47,717 bases of DNA from Bacteroidota bacterium (GCA_020052095.1 JAGVPT010000270.1:1-47717); one strand, 5' to 3'; positions 26,084-35,092 are shown, counted from the first letter of the stretch. The notes: a model not told the origin generated them from the sequence alone. A program made the numbers and translations.

Positions 26084-27004
26084 ATGGTATCTGTCGACGA
26101 CATACGAAAAGTTTTCCGCGGGCATATTGCCGTGGCCGAACCCCTCGGGAAGTATACGTCGTTTCGCATCGGCGGGCCGGCTGATTTCTATTTAGAACCC
26201 TTCGACAAGTTTGATTTGATCGAAGTGGTCCGATTTTTTAAGAAGTTCGATTATCGGTTCATGATTATCGGCAAAGGTTCCAATCTGCTCATTAGCGACA
26301 TCGGGTTTCGCGGTGCCGCGATCAATCTTGAAGAAGGAATGGGAAAAGTAATTTTAGAGAGCGATATCGTCGTTGCGGATGCTGGTGTCCGGCTGAGCAA
26401 ATTCGTCGACTTCTGCATTCAACATGAGAAAAAAGGCGTTGAAATGCTGGCGGGAATTCCCGGGACAATCGGCGGTGCCGTGATCATGAACGCAGGTGCA
26501 TACGGCGGTGAAATTTCCGATCACCTTGTCGAGGTAGAAATTTATCGAGACGATGCGATTCAAAAAGTCAAAAAAGCTGAGGCCGGATTTTCGTACCGGC
26601 GCTCCGGCTTCGCGCGCGATGTAATTCTGAACGCGTCGTTCAAACTTCCCCAGGGAAATCTGGCAGAACTTCTTCAGCGTCGCCGCGAGCTGCTGTTGAA
26701 ACGGAATCAGTCCCAGCCGCTCAACCTGCCGAATTCCGGCAGCATGTTTAAGAATCCCGAAGGGGCATTTGCGGCAAAATTGGTCGAAGACGCTGGATTG
26801 AAAGGAAAGCAGATCGGCGGGGCACAGATCTCCGAGCGCCATGGGAATTTCATTGTCAACCATGGGACCGCAACGGCGCAAGACGTATTGGATTTGGTAA
26901 AACTTGCACGCAAGAAAGTATTTGAACGGTCCGGTATTAAGCTTGAACTTGAAGTGAAGCTCATCGGATTTCAAGAAGAAGAAATTATACAGGCAGTAGC
27001 ATGA
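26084..27004 (+). CDS. murB: UDP-N-acetylenolpyruvoylglucosamine reductase MurB
   Basis: FAD-dependent reductase forming UDP-MurNAc; 306 residues. FAD-binding blocks TSFRIGGPADF, GKGSNLLISDIGFRG and GIPGTIGGAVIMNAGAYGG are present. The catalytic-serine segment is NSGSMFKNPEG and the C-terminal domain contains GAQISERHGNFIVN. The type is the short form (no E. coli-like extra Tyr loop obvious). Only a few bases separate the repeat array from the ATG, with a weak AAAG before it. It overlaps ftsQ by 4 nt (ATGA). Confidence 0.96.
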   Translation: MVSVDDIRKVFRGHIAVAEPLGKYTSFRIGGPADFYLEPFDKFDLIEVVRFFKKFDYRFMIIGKGSNLLISDIGFRGAAINLEEGMGKVILESDIVVADAGVRLSKFVDFCIQHEKKGVEMLAGIPGTIGGAVIMNAGAYGGEISDHLVEVEIYRDDAIQKVKKAEAGFSYRRSGFARDVILNASFKLPQGNLAELLQRRRELLLKRNQSQPLNLPNSGSMFKNPEGAFAAKLVEDAGLKGKQIGGAQISERHGNFIVNHGTATAQDVLDLVKLARKKVFERSGIKLELEVKLIGFQEEEIIQAVA

Positions 27005-27795
27005 ATGAGGATGAGACAATCGAGCAGGCGCGGCATCGGGTACACGGAAGGAATGTCTACGGGATCTTCGCGCTGCTGTTTTTCTTTGCCCTTGCGGCAT
27101 GGTTCGGAACGCTCCAGTGGAAAGAGCATCTCACGGTGAGCGGCATTATCGTCGATGGCGACCGCATCCTCACAAAAGACGAGGTGGTCAAACTTGCGCG
27201 CATTTCTCTGAAAACAAAAATGTACGACATTGATCTACTGTCGGTTCAAAAAAAGATCCAGAAAAATCATTTCGTAAAAAGCGTCACTGTTATGAGAGAC
27301 GCACCATCGACCGTTAGAATTTCTGTGGAAGAGCGAACGCCAATCGCACTACTTTCATTTCCCGGCACGAGCGAGCTTTTGTACATCGATGAGGAAGGCT
27401 ACATCCTCCCGCATGTTGCAACACAGGCGATATTCGACCTTCCGATAATTAGCGGAGCAGATTCAGCAGCGGTTGTTTCAGTCGGTCTGAGAACGCCGCA
27501 CGCCGATCTGCTGGCAGCGCTCGAGGCATTAGAGTCGGCCCAAAACGTGAGCAGCGAACTTTTTCACATGATTTCCGAGGTGAAAATCCGGAGCGGGCAC
27601 GACATGGTCCTTTACTCAGCGGAAGGCGGCGTCCCAATCATTTTCGGTCGAGGCGATGCTGCGAAGAAAATGGTGAAGTTGGATGCCTTCTGGAAAAAAT
27701 TCATCACGGAACAAGGGCCACAGGACATTCGATATATCGACCTGCGGTTTGAAGATCAGGTCATTGTTTCATCCATCACAAAGAAGTCGTCATAA
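27001..27795 (+). CDS. ftsQ: Cell division protein FtsQ/DivIB
   Basis: 264-residue bitopic membrane protein. A short cytoplasmic N-terminus is followed by one helix (YGIFALLFFFALAAWFG, about 20-36) and a POTRA-like domain (LTVSGIIVDGDRILTKDEVV) and then the FtsQ beta domain (DAPSTVRISVEERTPIALL, YIDEEGYILP). It recruits the FtsLB pair and downstream divisome proteins. The family is weakly conserved, but topology, POTRA pattern and position between murB and ftsA agree. It starts within the murB stop. Confidence 0.93.
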   Translation: MNEDETIEQARHRVHGRNVYGIFALLFFFALAAWFGTLQWKEHLTVSGIIVDGDRILTKDEVVKLARISLKTKMYDIDLLSVQKKIQKNHFVKSVTVMRDAPSTVRISVEERTPIALLSFPGTSELLYIDEEGYILPHVATQAIFDLPIISGADSAAVVSVGLRTPHADLLAALEALESAQNVSSELFHMISEVKIRSGHDMVLYSAEGGVPIIFGRGDAAKKMVKLDAFWKKFITEQGPQDIRYIDLRFEDQVIVSSITKKSS

Positions 27796-27829
27796 TTCGA
27801 AGGACTCCTTCGCAGAAAAAGGAAGCAGT

Positions 27830-29068
27830 ATGGAAAATATTTACGTTGGGCTGGATATCGGCACAACAAAGGTATGTGCGATTGTCGCATCGTTGAGTGA
27901 GAACAACGAGATCAATATTCTTGGCATCGGCAAAAGCAAGTCTGAGGGTTTAACGCGCGGCGTTATCACACACATTGAAAAGACCATCGCATCTATCCAG
28001 GCGGCAGTGAGAGAAGCCGAGCTGCAATCGGGTGCAAAGATTCAAACGGTCGTAGCCGGAATCGCCGGCGATCATGTGCAGAGTTTCCAAAGCCGCGGGG
28101 TTATCGCCATCAGCGGAGCGGAACAAGAAATAACCCAGGCGGACGTCGACCGGTTGATAGAGGATACAAAAAAAGTCGCGCTGCCGTCCGACAGAAAAAT
28201 CATCCACGTTATTCCGCAGGAATTTATCGTCGATGGCCAGGACGGCGTGTACGACCCGGTCGGCATGTCCGGCGTGAGAATGGAAGCGAACGTTCACATC
28301 ATCACCGGGCTCGTCTCCGCGGCTCAAAATATTTTGAAATGCGTTCAGCGTGCCGGAGTCTCCGTCAGCGACATCGTGCTTGAACCGATCGCATCGAGCG
28401 ATGCGGTTCTCGATAAGGAAGAAAAGGAAGTCGGCGTAGCGCTGGTCGACATCGGCGGCGGGACGACCGACCTTGCCGTGTTTGAAGACCGCACCATTCG
28501 GCACACCGCAGTTATCGGCATTGCAGGGAAAAAAGTGACAGACGATATTCGCCGCGGACTCGGAATTCTCTCCGACCAGGCGGAGCAGTTGAAGATCACC
28601 CATGGACATGCGCATCTCTCGTCCATTATGGACAATCAACCGATCACTGTTCCCGGCATCGGCGGACGACCTCCACTGGATATTGACCAGCGCCTTTTAT
28701 GCCAAATCATCCAGCCGCGCATGGAGGAAATTTTGGAAATAGCAGCAATGGAGATTAAGCGTTCCGGTTATCAAAAACATTTGTCAGCGGGTGTAGTGCT
28801 GACCGGCGGCGGGTCGCTCATTAAAGGCACGGCCGACCTTGCGCGCGAAGTTCTCGGAATGCCCGTGAAGATCGGGATACCTCAGGGTTTTCGCGGCGGA
28901 CTTGTGCGCGAGATTGAAAATCCGATCTACGCCACCGGCGTGGGACTCGTCCATCACGCAATCAAACATCGTCAGCGTCCGAACATCGAGAACATCACCA
29001 GAACGAAGATGGATGGAAAATTTCCGACGATTTTGAAAAGGATGAAGGGGTGGTTTGACGAATTGTGA
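27830..29068 (+). CDS. ftsA: Cell division protein FtsA
   Basis: Actin-like ATPase that anchors FtsZ to the membrane; 412 residues from the ATG at 27830, where MENIYVGLDIGTTKVCA is the canonical start. The open frame extends upstream only within ftsQ. Phosphate loops (GLDIGTTKV, LVDIGGGTTDLAVF), the 1C subdomain region (HVIPQEFIVDGQDGV) and TGGGSLIKG are intact. The C-terminus ends in a basic amphipathic helix (ILKRMKGWFDEL), the usual membrane anchor. A ribosome site GGAAG lies 5 nt upstream. Downstream, the usual ftsZ is displaced by about 800 bp of heptamer repeats and an inserted gene. Confidence 0.96.
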   Translation: MENIYVGLDIGTTKVCAIVASLSENNEINILGIGKSKSEGLTRGVITHIEKTIASIQAAVREAELQSGAKIQTVVAGIAGDHVQSFQSRGVIAISGAEQEITQADVDRLIEDTKKVALPSDRKIIHVIPQEFIVDGQDGVYDPVGMSGVRMEANVHIITGLVSAAQNILKCVQRAGVSVSDIVLEPIASSDAVLDKEEKEVGVALVDIGGGTTDLAVFEDRTIRHTAVIGIAGKKVTDDIRRGLGILSDQAEQLKITHGHAHLSSIMDNQPITVPGIGGRPPLDIDQRLLCQIIQPRMEEILEIAAMEIKRSGYQKHLSAGVVLTGGGSLIKGTADLAREVLGMPVKIGIPQGFRGGLVREIENPIYATGVGLVHHAIKHRQRPNIENITRTKMDGKFPTILKRMKGWFDEL

Positions 29069-29073
29069 GTGGG

Positions 29074-29179
29074 GTAATCAGTAGGCAGTAGCCAGTAGCC
29101 AGTAATCAGTAATCAGTAATCAGTAATCAGTAATCAGTAGTCAGTAGTCAGTAGTCAGTAATCGGTAGTTAGTAGTTAG
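29074..29179. repeat. Left heptamer array (AGTAATC type) of the IVP cassette
   Basis: About 15 tandem 7-bp units: AGTAGCC, then AGTAATC several times, then AGTAGTC, and GGTAGTT variants at the end. It begins 5 nt after the ftsA stop and ends 38 nt before the next gene. The same heptamers occur in reverse complement at 29610-29820. Confidence 0.93.
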
Positions 29180-29216
29180 AATACAGGTAGCATTACATTA
29201 AAAAGGGGAGGTACGT

Positions 29217-29570
29217 ATGCATCGATTTAGGGAGTTGAAAGTGTATCAAAAGGCGATATCGTTGACCAAAGAGATTCGACAGCTGACAAAAAAATTTCCA
29301 AAGGAAGAGATGTTTTCGCTTATGTCGCAAATGAATCGAGCGGGTGACTCAATCGCATTAAACATCGCAGAGGGTGCCGGAAATTACTCACGAAAAGAAT
29401 TTTCAAAATTTCTTGGATACTCAATTCGTTCGGGGTATGAATGTATTTGTTGTTTAGATATTGCACTGGAGAACACGTTCATTGTCCCGCCCGAGAGAGA
29501 TCGGCTTTTTAAAAAGATCGACGAAGTAATTGCAATGCTCGTCGGTCTGCGCAAAAGTTTGACTAAATAA
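29217..29570 (+). CDS. Four-helix-bundle protein (S23/IVP family)
   Basis: 117-residue all-helical protein. The start HRFRELKVYQKAISLTKEI, the central RAGDSIALNIAEGAGNYSRKEF and the closing ARG/KSL helix are the signature of the family named after the protein encoded in 23S rRNA intervening sequences, also related to Avd of diversity-generating retroelements. The molecular function is unknown; homologues form pentamers and bind nucleic acid in the Avd case. A strong ribosome site AGGGGAGG lies about 6 nt before the ATG. The gene interrupts the ftsA-ftsZ order and is bracketed by inverted heptamer arrays, so it was probably inserted as a unit. No reverse transcriptase or template repeat is near. 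Confidence 0.92.
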   Translation: MHRFRELKVYQKAISLTKEIRQLTKKFPKEEMFSLMSQMNRAGDSIALNIAEGAGNYSRKEFSKFLGYSIRSGYECICCLDIALENTFIVPPERDRLFKKIDEVIAMLVGLRKSLTK

Positions 29571-29609
29571 TTCTCAACCACTCGGTAGCACGAGCTTTCA
29601 CTGATCATT

Positions 29610-29820
29610 GGCTACCGGCTACCGGCTACCGGCTACCGGCTACCGGCTACTGGCTACTGGCTGCTGGCTGCTGACTACTGACTACTGACTACTGACTACT
29701 GACTACTGACTACTGACTACTGACTACTGACTACTGACTACTGATTACTGATTACTGATTACTGACTACTGACTACTGACTACTGACTACTGACTACTGT
29801 CTACTTTCAACTGATTACTG
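29610..29820. repeat. Right heptamer array (GACTACT type), inverted relative to the left array
   Basis: About 30 tandem 7-bp units: GGCTACC five or six times, GGCTACT and GGCTGCT twice each, then GACTACT many times with an inner block of GATTACT. Read in reverse complement these are AGTAGTC, AGTAATC and AGTAGCC, the same set as at 29074-29179. The two arrays could pair over roughly 100 bp. Confidence 0.94.
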
Positions 29821-29876
29821 AAACCAAAATTATTAACAACAAAAACACATCACTCACTAAACACAAAGGAGTCACA

Positions 29877-31052
29877 ATGATAGAACTCGACAACCCCAGA
29901 GACGGCGGCGCGAAGATCCGTGTAGTGGGAGTCGGTGGCGGCGGAAGCAACGCAATCGTCAGCATGATCGACAAGGGACTGAGCGGCGTTGATTTCATCT
30001 GCGTTAACACCGATACTCAGGCTCTTGAGCGCACGAGTGCTCCTAACAAAATTCAGATCGGCAAAAACCTCACACGAGGGCTTGGCGCAGGATCCGATCC
30101 CAACATCGGTCACCGGGCTGCGGAAGAAGACCGCGAGGAAATTGCCCGCGCCCTTGCCGGCAGCGACATGGTTTTTATAACGGCCGGTATGGGAGGCGGT
30201 ACCGGGACCGGAGGCGGCCCGGTTGTCGCGAACATTGCAAAAAGTCTTGGCGCATTGGTAGTCGGGATTGTGACAAAGCCGTTCAACTGTGAAGGGAAGA
30301 AACGACTGATGCAGGCAGAATACGGTATCGAGGAACTAAAGAAGCAAGTCGACACCTTGATAGTCATTCCGAATCAGAAGCTTCTCTCGATCGTCGAGAA
30401 AACGACCCCGCTCGAGGAAGCATTTGAGATCTGTAATCGCGTTCTCCACAATGCAACACGCGGAATTTCGGAATTGATCACCGTTCCGGGCCTCATCAAT
30501 CTTGATTTCGCCGATGTTCGAACCATTATGCGCGAGATGGGCGATGCGTTGATGGGCTCAGGAGTCGCGACCGGAGAGAACCGCGCAGTTGAAGCTGCAA
30601 ACGCTGCGATATCCAGTCCATTGCTTGAAGGCGTGTCGATTTCCGGGGCGCAGGGCGTTCTTGTCAACATCACCGGCGGAAAGAACCTGTCGCTGGTTGA
30701 AGTGGATGAGGCGACGAGCATTATTCATGAAGCGGCCGGAGACGATGCCAACGTTATTCTCGGCGCTGTGATCGACGAGTCGATGACGGAAGAATTAATG
30801 GTGACCGTGATAGCGACCGGCTTTAACAGAAAGCCTTCGACCACAGCACGGCCGGCGAAAAATGTTCGCGTGCTCGATCATATTCCGACCGGAGTACAAG
30901 ACTTAAAGAAGATGGATGAGCCGGCATATATTCGCAAAGGGTACCTAATTCCGACGCCAACAATGCAAGCAAACGAATCGCGTTTCTCGCAATCGACATC
31001 AGATCGGGGCGAAAGCGATAAGCCAGCGTTCTTGCGGAAGATAATGGACTGA
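29877..31052 (+). CDS. ftsZ: Cell division GTPase FtsZ
   Basis: Tubulin-like GTPase forming the division ring; 391 residues. N-terminal VVGVGGGGSNAI, the T3 and T5 loops, and the synergy loop LDFADVRTIM are present. The tubulin signature at 106-115 reads GGGTGTGGGP, where most FtsZ have GGGTGTGAAP. The C-terminal linker is short (about 60 residues) and ends in the FtsA-binding peptide DKPAFLRKIMD. The ribosome site AAAGGAG lies 7 nt before the ATG, in an A/C-rich leader that follows the heptamer array. It is the last gene of the cluster. Confidence 0.97.
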   Translation: MIELDNPRDGGAKIRVVGVGGGGSNAIVSMIDKGLSGVDFICVNTDTQALERTSAPNKIQIGKNLTRGLGAGSDPNIGHRAAEEDREEIARALAGSDMVFITAGMGGGTGTGGGPVVANIAKSLGALVVGIVTKPFNCEGKKRLMQAEYGIEELKKQVDTLIVIPNQKLLSIVEKTTPLEEAFEICNRVLHNATRGISELITVPGLINLDFADVRTIMREMGDALMGSGVATGENRAVEAANAAISSPLLEGVSISGAQGVLVNITGGKNLSLVEVDEATSIIHEAAGDDANVILGAVIDESMTEELMVTVIATGFNRKPSTTARPAKNVRVLDHIPTGVQDLKKMDEPAYIRKGYLIPTPTMQANESRFSQSTSDRGESDKPAFLRKIMD

Positions 31053-31197
31053 AGTTGTTTCAGCCAAGGGCTTCTGCCAGATGTGCATTTCAGCCAGACC
31101 GACGGCTGGCGTCTTTGGCAGAGACGAGCTCAACGAGTCGACCTACGGTCTTGTAGAAGGTCGTCGACCTGTAGCTCAGTAATGAGTGATGTGCAGA

Positions 31198-31245
31198 AAG
31201 CGTCCCGTTTCACCAAACATGTGGGACGGGATGCTTACGTTTTTG
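31198..31245 (+). terminator. Terminator of the division and cell wall cluster
   Basis: An 11-bp stem, 31198-31208 with 31226-31236 (one G-U pair), has a 17-nt loop and is followed by ACG and TTTTT. It lies about 145 nt after the ftsZ stop. Confidence 0.6.
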
Positions 31246-31297
31246 ACCCGACAATTGTGTCGCAGCTAACAATTTTAGGAATTTTCCTCTCCAGGGG

Positions 31298-31326
31298 TTG
31301 ACAAAGCCGGTCGTAATTTGTACACT
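31298..31326 (+). promoter_or_regulatory. Sigma70-like promoter upstream of the T9SS cargo gene
   Basis: TTGACA at 31298-31303, a 17-nt spacer, and TACACT at 31321-31326. The start site would be near 31333, leaving a leader of about 450 nt before the gene at 31781. Confidence 0.5.
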
Positions 31327-31426
31327 CCCTCGCAAATCACAGATCTGAGATACTCTTTTGATGGTGCCACACTTAAGTTCGACAATGCATGCCGCACAAC
31401 GACTTTTCCCCACCGGTTTCCCAGGA

Positions 31427-31519
31427 TCAATCTCTCAGCGAGAAATCGACTTCCTCTTGGTCATTGCTTAGCGTTACGGTGAAGGTAAACGTCGTCGCCT
31501 TTTCATGGGCGATGCGAAC
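31427..31519 (-). pseudogene. Possible 30-codon gene remnant
   Basis: On the minus strand a stop-to-stop frame reads VRIAHEKATTFTFTVTLSND followed by QEEVDFSLRD and a stop. It has the texture of a real protein end but no start codon, and an in-frame stop precedes it. It may be the tail of a decayed gene. Support is weak and I do not recognise a family. Confidence 0.2.
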
Positions 31520-31780
31520 TTAAGAACAAAGGCATAAGAGCTGGGCATCTTCTCCTACTAGTAAAAAACAGAGCGGGGTACTCTCCGAATTACATCGCAG
31601 TACATGAAATTCCCGTGGTTCATCTTTAGCGAATTTATATAAATATGTCCTGTGATATTCAGAGACCATGGTTGTCGGTTTCACGGCGTATTTCCCCCCA
31701 ATATTTCTGCATGGAACCTGGAACGAGAAGACATAAGAGACCTCAGTTGCAAACCACCTCTAATTTGAAAAGGGAATCAT

Positions 31781-34700
31781 ATGAAAAGTATACTACAATG
31801 TCTCAATTGGAAAAAACTCATCGCTGTTATGAGTGTGCTATTTTGGCAATCAATTATTGCTCAGACGACGTCGGGTTCAATAAACGGTACACATCAGGTG
31901 GAAGATCCTCAAATGATTCCGTCGACTCCCCCATCGCTGGTGTCTACCTCATTCCCGGCGCAGAGAATTCCTTCAGCCTCACGAAACCTCGGATCTTTCC
32001 GTTCCGGAACCGTCCAGATAGCAGTTTCGATCATTGAGAGCGAGAGTTACAATTCAGCGCAAGTGATGGACACCATGTGGGCGTTTGCTGCGCGATCGCT
32101 AGGGTACGTTCCCACCATCCGTCCCCAAACAGCCCTGGACGATACGGCGTTTTTCAGCCAGACCAATCTATTAATCATTTCTTCGGGAGTGATTGGTCTT
32201 CCGGCCAATCGCGCCAAGACAATCTTGCAGTTCATCAAAAGCGGCAAACCGGTCTATTTGCAGGGCGAGTATCTCCCCACATACTCCACCAACATGTACT
32301 TTGATGCGTTGGTTGATTCATTGGGCGGAGCATTCACTCCGGGGGGAACCGTCAGCGGGGATCTTGCCCCCATGTCGGTGACGGGGACTCTGTCAACTAC
32401 GCCAAACCCCATTGATTCGCTTGCATATTTCTGGTACGGGTGCAGCGGTACCGGTGATGGCTTGACGTGCATTCCGTTCCTGAGTTACCAAAACAACAAC
32501 TTCGGTTTTATTTTCACGCCGCCAAATCCTGCCCGCGGGAAGGTGATCATGACAACCGATCAGGATTGGGTATGGAATTGGAGTCTATCAGGCGGACTCC
32601 CTTTAATAGAGAACATTCTAGCCTATCTTTCGAACGCAACACAAGGTACTGCTCCCGTCATCACTGTCTCTCCCAGCTCGTTCGATGTCTCGTTGCAGCA
32701 AGGCGACAGCACTACGCGAACACTGACAATCGGGAATCTGGGCACTGCAGATTTGAAGTGGCATTTTTCAAATCTAAGCCAAACGTTGTCGGTCAATCAA
32801 GCTGAGGCGCAAATCCAAGGTGTCAAATCCGCCGCCGAGGTTCGACGCCTTGAGGAGCGTAAGGCAGAGAAACAAAAGCTCATCGAGTTGAAGAACGGTT
32901 CAACGACAGAATTAAGCACTCAAACCGTATCAATGCAACAATCGGTGCGGCGCACGCCTTCAAGTGCGCCGGGGACGTTGACTACTCTGTTTCCAAACGC
33001 GCAATTCTTCGCTCAATTCCCGGATTACTCCGGAAATATTCATCCGATGGGTATAGCATTTGACGGGACATATTATTGGGTTGTCGGGGGTGGAACGAGT
33101 AGCGGCGATGTCGCACAGTTAAACAAAGATTTTTCACTTGTGATAACCAAGAATGTAAACCTGGATTGTCGTTCCATCTTTTATAATCGTGCTGACGGCA
33201 ACGTCTATATAAAAGACTGGTCTTCGAATAGCTTATACCGTTTGCACACTGCGCCGTTCGACGGAACAATTGATCTTGTTCTCAGCAATATTTTTCAAAA
33301 CTCGCAGACCAAAGTTGTTATCACTGAAGACGGGCAATTTTTGTACGACCAGCTTGGGGGAAATGTCCGGAAGTATAGGTTTTCCGACGGGGCAGTCGTA
33401 AGCACATTCACGCTTGCATTGCAGCATACGCTTGATTGGCCGAGAGAAAACTTGTTGGCATTGAGCGGATCATATCTCCTGACTGTTGCCGGAGATACTG
33501 TTTACGCATACGATACGACGAGCGGGGCTTTCCTTTCATCTTCATCGTTGCCCAGTTCTTCATGGTCTGAATGGAGTATGTCTTATTCGAGCGGTCTTTT
33601 CTTTATTACGAACACGGGCGAAGATACCTGGTTCGCCTATCGCATTGATAACGGCAGCCAACTTGGATGGATGACGGCAAATCCGGATTCCGGTTTGATC
33701 TCGCCAGGTTCGAACCAAAACGTTATAATTAAGTTCATTACAAAAAATTTAACTCCGGGAAATTATTCCGACACGATACGTATCGTTAGCAACGATGCTA
33801 TCAACAATCCGAAAAAAGTGCCGGCAACCTTAACGGTTCAGGGGCCAACGATTACTTCAGTTGTCCCCGACTCGGCGGCTCAAGGACAAACGCTGGCGGT
33901 AACAATTACTGGACAAAACACAAACTTCAGAGTTACACAAGGAAGCGTAACATACGATGCAAACCACGTGTGGTTTAGTCAAGGAAGCTCAACAATTAAC
34001 ACGTCCAGCGTTAGCGTGTCGAGCGCAACAGGTTTGACTGCGAACTTCACAATACCGAACAGTGCACCAACAGGTTTGTGGAATGTGAACGTTGAACAGC
34101 CGTTAAGCATGGGAATTGTTACGCTCAATAATGGCTTTACGGTTAACGTCGGCGGGTCGCCAATCCCAACGCCGCGAATTCTTTCCGTTCGCGATGTTCC
34201 GAACGACAACGGCAGGCAAGTCTTCGTGCGATGGAAGGTTGACCAACCTGCAGTCAGCAGCGGTATCGCGAGATTCGGCATCTGGCGAAAGGACAGCGTG
34301 TGGACGTTCCTGAAAGACTCTGTGCTGACGGTGAACGATACGGTGTATCAATTTGTCGCTCCTACGATTTATGATTCAACAAAAGTAAGCGGCATGTGGT
34401 ACAGCGTCTTCCGCATCTCAGCGCATAACGTCAATCCCGCGATATTCACCATGTCGCAGCCGGACAGCGGCTACTCCCTTGATAACCTTGTGCCAAGCGT
34501 TCCGAAAGGCGTGAAAGGCTCGGTCGAAAGCGGCGGAACAATCGCGTTTCTCCAATGGAACAAAGTCCCGGAAAAAGACCTACGCTACTACGCCGTCTAT
34601 CGTTCCGAAACAGCGGGCTTTACTCAAGTTGATTCAACGACATTTGTCGGCGCGTCGGCTGATACCACATACCGCGATACGACAGTTGTGTACGGACAGA

Positions 34701-35092
34701 AATACTATTATCGCATCGTTGCGTTTGATTGGTCGGGCAATCGAAGCGACCCGAGCGATCAATTTACGATAAGTATCTTGTCTGTTGCACGGTACGGAAC
34801 AGAAATTCCGAAAGAATTCTCGCTTGCGCAGAATTATCCGAACCCATTCAACCCCTCAACTATCATCCGCTACGGAGTTCCGACACGAAGTCAAGTGAAG
34901 GTCGATATATATAACTCCATCGGACAACGCGTTGCAACATTATTGGATGATGAAAGAGATGCGGGATATTATGAAGTTGAATGGCGTGCGGCGGTTGCTT
35001 CCGGTATTTACATCTATCGCATTGAAGCAATCGCGTCGGATAACCCGAACAATGCGTTTGTGCAGGTGAAGAAGATGGTGTTGGTGCGGTGA
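31781..35092 (+). CDS. Large secreted multidomain protein with T9SS sorting domain
   Basis: 1103 residues. A signal peptide (about 1-28, ending WQSIIAQ) is followed by a GATase/ThuA-like alpha/beta segment (about 85-290: VQIAVSIIESESYNSAQ, LLIISSGVIGLPANRAK). Next come a BACON/Ig-like segment (VSPSSFDVSLQQGDSTTRTL), interrupted by a charged helical stretch near 350-370 (EVRRLEERKAEKQKLIELK), a beta-propeller-like region with SDG and YDT-type blades, a second BACON-like strand set, an IPT/TIG domain (ITSVVPDSAAQGQTLAVTIT) and a fibronectin III-like domain. The end carries YPNPFNPSTIIRYGVP and the rest of a type IX sorting domain. It is therefore exported across the outer membrane and probably attached to the surface or released. 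Its ligand is unknown. A GGGAATC ribosome site precedes the ATG. Confidence 0.92.
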   Translation: MKSILQCLNWKKLIAVMSVLFWQSIIAQTTSGSINGTHQVEDPQMIPSTPPSLVSTSFPAQRIPSASRNLGSFRSGTVQIAVSIIESESYNSAQVMDTMWAFAARSLGYVPTIRPQTALDDTAFFSQTNLLIISSGVIGLPANRAKTILQFIKSGKPVYLQGEYLPTYSTNMYFDALVDSLGGAFTPGGTVSGDLAPMSVTGTLSTTPNPIDSLAYFWYGCSGTGDGLTCIPFLSYQNNNFGFIFTPPNPARGKVIMTTDQDWVWNWSLSGGLPLIENILAYLSNATQGTAPVITVSPSSFDVSLQQGDSTTRTLTIGNLGTADLKWHFSNLSQTLSVNQAEAQIQGVKSAAEVRRLEERKAEKQKLIELKNGSTTELSTQTVSMQQSVRRTPSSAPGTLTTLFPNAQFFAQFPDYSGNIHPMGIAFDGTYYWVVGGGTSSGDVAQLNKDFSLVITKNVNLDCRSIFYNRADGNVYIKDWSSNSLYRLHTAPFDGTIDLVLSNIFQNSQTKVVITEDGQFLYDQLGGNVRKYRFSDGAVVSTFTLALQHTLDWPRENLLALSGSYLLTVAGDTVYAYDTTSGAFLSSSSLPSSSWSEWSMSYSSGLFFITNTGEDTWFAYRIDNGSQLGWMTANPDSGLISPGSNQNVIIKFITKNLTPGNYSDTIRIVSNDAINNPKKVPATLTVQGPTITSVVPDSAAQGQTLAVTITGQNTNFRVTQGSVTYDANHVWFSQGSSTINTSSVSVSSATGLTANFTIPNSAPTGLWNVNVEQPLSMGIVTLNNGFTVNVGGSPIPTPRILSVRDVPNDNGRQVFVRWKVDQPAVSSGIARFGIWRKDSVWTFLKDSVLTVNDTVYQFVAPTIYDSTKVSGMWYSVFRISAHNVNPAIFTMSQPDSGYSLDNLVPSVPKGVKGSVESGGTIAFLQWNKVPEKDLRYYAVYRSETAGFTQVDSTTFVGASADTTYRDTTVVYGQKYYYRIVAFDWSGNRSDPSDQFTISILSVARYGTEIPKEFSLAQNYPNPFNPSTIIRYGVPTRSQVKVDIYNSIGQRVATLLDDERDAGYYEVEWRAAVASGIYIYRIEAIASDNPNNAFVQVKKMVLVR

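Larger units (their letters stand above)
31053..31780. other. 728-nt spacer between ftsZ and the T9SS cargo gene
   Basis: No full gene is supported here. It holds several hairpins just after ftsZ (for example TCTGCCA/TGGCAGA near 31073-31120), a terminator-like hairpin at 31198, a promoter at 31298 and a possible gene fragment on the minus strand at 31427. The remaining sequence up to 31780 is AT-rich near 31630 and would form a leader of about 450 nt. Confidence 0.6.

Noticed and set aside
29217-29570. Diversity-generating retroelement (IVP protein as Avd)
   Set aside because: No reverse transcriptase and no template/variable repeat pair are present nearby.
29610-29820. CRISPR array
   Set aside because: The repeats are contiguous 7-mers without unique spacers and there are no cas genes.
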